From assembly GCA_021781095.1 (NCBI GenBank), contig JAJXXM010000177.1, positions 1 to 7,988 on the forward strand: a DNA stretch of 7,988 bases. The letters run 5' to 3'. Both the position numbers and the translations under genes were made by a program. Positions 5,584-7,988 of this stretch are shown one piece after another (the stretch's first letter is position 1; every line of letters starts with the position of its first letter). A model generated the notes under the pieces. That model saw nothing but the letters and a program-made list of their open reading frames with translations. It was not told where the DNA came from and searched no databases. This DNA comes from a bacterium. GTDB taxonomy: Bacteria > Eremiobacterota > Eremiobacteria > Baltobacterales > Baltobacteraceae.

Positions 5584-7988
5584 CCGCGCGGACGCGCCGC
5601 GCCGTCACCTTCGCCAAGACGTCGTTCTCGCGCAACTGCTCTGCGGTCGGGGAGACCGGCGCGCTCTGCAACGAACCGATCTCGGTTTGCACGCGCTCGC
5701 GGATTCGATCGCGCAAGAAATCATCGTCCTGGTCGGCATGCGGGCTCGAGGTGAGGCTCGCGCGCAGGAGCGCGAGCCGAGCGAGCAGTGCCGAACGCCG
5801 CGCGCTCGGCGGTTGCCGGCGAATCACCGCCTCCCGCGCATCGAGCGCGTTGAGCGCCGCGTCGATCGACGAGAGCATCGCAAACGCTCGCCGCGTCGCC
5901 CGTTGCGCCGCACGGTACGCAGCGATCGGCGCGTGCATCCGCGGATCGGCAGCGACGGTGAAACGGCGCGTAAAGCTCCGTCCGTCGAGGGTGAGTCGTG
6001 CGGTGTAGATCCCCGGTACGACGGCGGCACCGCCGGAGTAGCCGCGGTTCCAACGCGGTGCGCTCTTCCAGGGAATCGGCGGATCCTCGCTGAGATCCCA
6101 CACGATCCGGCCGATCCCCGCGCGATTCGGCAGATCGTGGAGATGTCGGACGACGCGTCCTCGCGCATCGAGAATATCGATGCGCGGGGCGTTCCGGCTC
6201 GGATCTGTTTGGTAGTAGGAGAATATTGCGCCGTAGGGCGCGGATTCACCGTCTGCACGCGTGTTCCACCACGAATTTTCATTCAGGAGATACGCCGTGC
6301 GAGGCGCAAAGAATGCCGCCCCGGCCCGCTGCGCGCGCGCGAGGCCCTGGAGTGCCGCGGCATCGTCGAGGATATAGAGCCCGCGGCCGTGCGTGGCGAC
6401 GAGGAGATCGTTGCGTTGCGGTTGCACCACGATCGCGCGCACCGATACCGGCGGCATCGCGTCGTTGATGCGCGTCCACCGTGCACCGCGATCCCAGGAG
6501 GCTTCGATTCCGCGCTCCATCCCGAGATAGAGCAGGCCCGGCGTTCGCGGATCGACCGTAATGCAGCGTGCCGATTCGATGGGCAGGCCGCGATCGATGC
6601 GCTGCCAATGCGCGCCGTAATCCTCGGTGTAAAAGACATAGGGATGCGCGTCACCGACCATGTGCGCGTCCTCGACGGCGTACGCCGTTCCCGGTCGACG
6701 CGGTGAGAGCGCGATGGAAGCAAAACGTGCGTAGTGGATCGCATCGGGCGGCGTCACGTTCTGCCAATGTTTTCCGCCGTCGCGCGTCAGTTGCACGAGC
6801 CCGTCGTCGGTGCCGATCCATATTTCTCCGCGCCGCAGCGTCGAAGGCGCGATCGTGAGAATCGTATCGGAGGTCTCCGCGCCGGTACCATCGAGCGTGA
6901 TGCCACCGGTCATCTTCTCGTGCGCGAGATCGTGCAGGGTGAGATCGGGGCTCAGTACGCTCCAGTGCTGCCCGCGATCCGTCGTGGAAAAGAGTACGTT
7001 GCCCGCGGTAAAGACTCGATGCGGATTGAAAGGATCGAAGGCGAGCGGCGTCTCCCAATTAAAGCGATAACGCAGCTCCGAAGGCGGAACGACGTTCTGA
7101 TCGCGGAGGTAGGGCGAGAGATCGCGCGTTTCACCGGTCGCGAGATCGACCGAGTTTAACGTGGTGTCGTAGTTCCCGCCGGCCGAGGTCGTCCAAATAC
7201 GTTTCGGGTCGCTTGGATCGGGATAGGCCGCCGTTCCGTCGCCGCCGCCGACGCTGCGCCACGCGCTCGACGAGAATCCCGAGGGATCGGGCATCGCGAC
7301 GTGCGCGCAATAGATGCCGTTATCTTGTAACGGAACGCAGGCGCGATAATTCCATCCGGCGCCGACGCCGACGCTATAGAGTTGCGAGATCGGCAGGACC
7401 CTTCGCCACGTCCAGCGTTTGCCGCCGTCGTTACTCATCGCGAGGCCGCCATCGTCGGCCTCGAGCAGACGGAGGCCGTCACCGGAGATCCACATGTCAT
7501 GATGGTCGCCGTGCGTTCCACGACCGGTGATATGCCAGCGCACGCCGCCGTCGGTGCTCTCGGTAAGATGCACGGATGCAGACCACAGATGATTCTCGTT
7601 TTTCGGGTCGACGGTGAGATGCGTGAAATAAAATGGGCGTTCGTCGATCGTCGAATCGTTGCTAACGTTGCGCCAACGCCTCCCTCCATCGCTCGAACGC
7701 CACAGCAAACCGTGCGGCGATTGCAGCAATGCGTAGATCCGCAACGGGTTCGAAGGCGCGAAAGCAACGGCGATGCGGCCGAGCGGCCCTTTCGGCAACC
7801 CCGGGGCTTGGACGCGCTGCCAGGTCGCGCCGCCATCGATCGAACGATAGAGTCCGTCGAGCGGGCCGCCGCTCTGTAGGCTCCAGCCCGTTCGATGCAT
7901 CGTCCACGCTCCGGCGAGAATCTCGCGCGAGTTCTTCGGATTCAGCGCCATGTCGTACATCCCGGTGCGTGGGTCAAGAAAACATGTG
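5549..7988 (-). CDS. Large Asp-box (BNR / VPS10-like) beta-propeller protein, 5' end beyond the window
   Basis: At least 812 residues are visible. The frame is open to the right edge, where the extra residues (CFLDPRTG before the Met at 7960) match the family's usual text, so the true start lies outside. Counting from that Met, eight Asp boxes of the form [ST]-x-D-x-G-x-x-W are seen: 40-47, 89-96, 135-142, 176-183, 326-333, 392-399, 445-452 and 488-495. These mark the blades of sortilin/VPS10-like or sialidase-like propellers. Other family marks are WSLQSGGP (26-33), THGDHHDMW (149-157) and THGRGLYILDD (523-533), which closes the propeller. An Ig-like segment (PGIYTARLTLDG, about 649-660) and a charged helical region follow to 803. 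Relatives are large exported proteins annotated as glycosyl hydrolase or sialidase-like; enzyme activity is mostly unproven. Any signal peptide would lie off-window. Its 3' end overlaps the convergent hypothetical gene by 35 bases. Confidence 0.92.
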   Translation of the reverse strand, partial: TCFLDPRTGMYDMALNPKNSREILAGAWTMHRTGWSLQSGGPLDGLYRSIDGGATWQRVQAPGLPKGPLGRIAVAFAPSNPLRIYALLQSPHGLLWRSSDGGRRWRNVSNDSTIDERPFYFTHLTVDPKNENHLWSASVHLTESTDGGVRWHITGRGTHGDHHDMWISGDGLRLLEADDGGLAMSNDGGKRWTWRRVLPISQLYSVGVGAGWNYRACVPLQDNGIYCAHVAMPDPSGFSSSAWRSVGGGDGTAAYPDPSDPKRIWTTSAGGNYDTTLNSVDLATGETRDLSPYLRDQNVVPPSELRYRFNWETPLAFDPFNPHRVFTAGNVLFSTTDRGQHWSVLSPDLTLHDLAHEKMTGGITLDGTGAETSDTILTIAPSTLRRGEIWIGTDDGLVQLTRDGGKHWQNVTPPDAIHYARFASIALSPRRPGTAYAVEDAHMVGDAHPYVFYTEDYGAHWQRIDRGLPIESARCITVDPRTPGLLYLGMERGIEASWDRGARWTRINDAMPPVSVRAIVVQPQRNDLLVATHGRGLYILDDAAALQGLARAQRAGAAFFAPRTAYLLNENSWWNTRADGESAPYGAIFSYYQTDPSRNAPRIDILDARGRVVRHLHDLPNRAGIGRIVWDLSEDPPIPWKSAPRWNRGYSGGAAVVPGIYTARLTLDGRSFTRRFTVAADPRMHAPIAAYRAAQRATRRAFAMLSSIDAALNALDAREAVIRRQPPSARRSALLARLALLRASLTSSPHADQDDDFLRDRIRERVQTEIGSLQSAPVSPTAEQLRENDVLAKVTARRVRAVMAWLSGAASP

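Noticed and set aside
5687..6706. Long plus-strand open frame of 339 codons opposite the Asp-box gene
   Set aside because: Its product is Arg-rich and without motifs, while the minus-strand frame carries regular Asp boxes. Long antisense frames are common in GC-rich genes.
1..7988. Frequent GATC/CGATCG words suggesting a genome-wide motif or methylation signal
   Set aside because: They occur across all genes and look like a consequence of GC-rich codon use (GAT-CGx, xCG-ATC). No count against expectation was made, so no claim is possible.

Overview
The window is GC-rich chromosomal DNA, roughly 60-65% G+C by eye, with strong G/C preference at third codon positions and densely packed genes. 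The mix is a class II-type EPSP synthase, an FmdB-type zinc ribbon, an M20 amidohydrolase and a very large Asp-box (BNR/VPS10-like) protein. This fits an environmental bacterium of a GC-rich, poorly cultured lineage. Acidobacteriota or Candidatus Eremiobacterota-like phyla would be my guesses, but nothing here proves the placement. I see no mobile element, phage gene, CRISPR array or plasmid function.

Layout. Bases 1-95 hold what may be the last 30 codons of an upstream plus-strand gene and a strong hairpin. A complete tRNA-Leu(CAA) follows at 130-213. A plus-strand pair comes next: aroA (274-1551), then a methyltransferase-like protein with a long proline-rich tail (1548-2762), joined by an ATGA stop/start overlap. 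This pair converges on a minus-strand group: a small FmdB-type zinc ribbon (2771-3025) with its own near-consensus promoter, an SRPBCC/START-like protein (3067-3549), and an M20D peptidase/amidohydrolase (3601-4794). Divergent from the M20 gene, 54 bp away, is a plus-strand gene for an unrecognised beta-rich protein of 244 residues (4849-5583). Its 3' end overlaps by 35 bp the end of a large minus-strand Asp-box protein (5549 to beyond the right edge).

How the parts relate. aroA catalyses the sixth step of the shikimate pathway and is translationally coupled to the proline-rich protein, but the sequence does not show why they are paired. M20 and SRPBCC could share a transcript. The FmdB-type gene has a TTGACC-N17-TAGAAT promoter whose predicted start point falls on the A of its ATG, so it probably makes a leaderless mRNA. 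The Asp-box protein is probably exported and acts on extracellular polymers or peptides.

I did not find a convincing new multi-gene system. The items most worth checking are the leaderless promoter, the methyltransferase-like/proline-rich fusion coupled to aroA, and the unrecognised beta-rich protein that lacks an obvious secretion signal.
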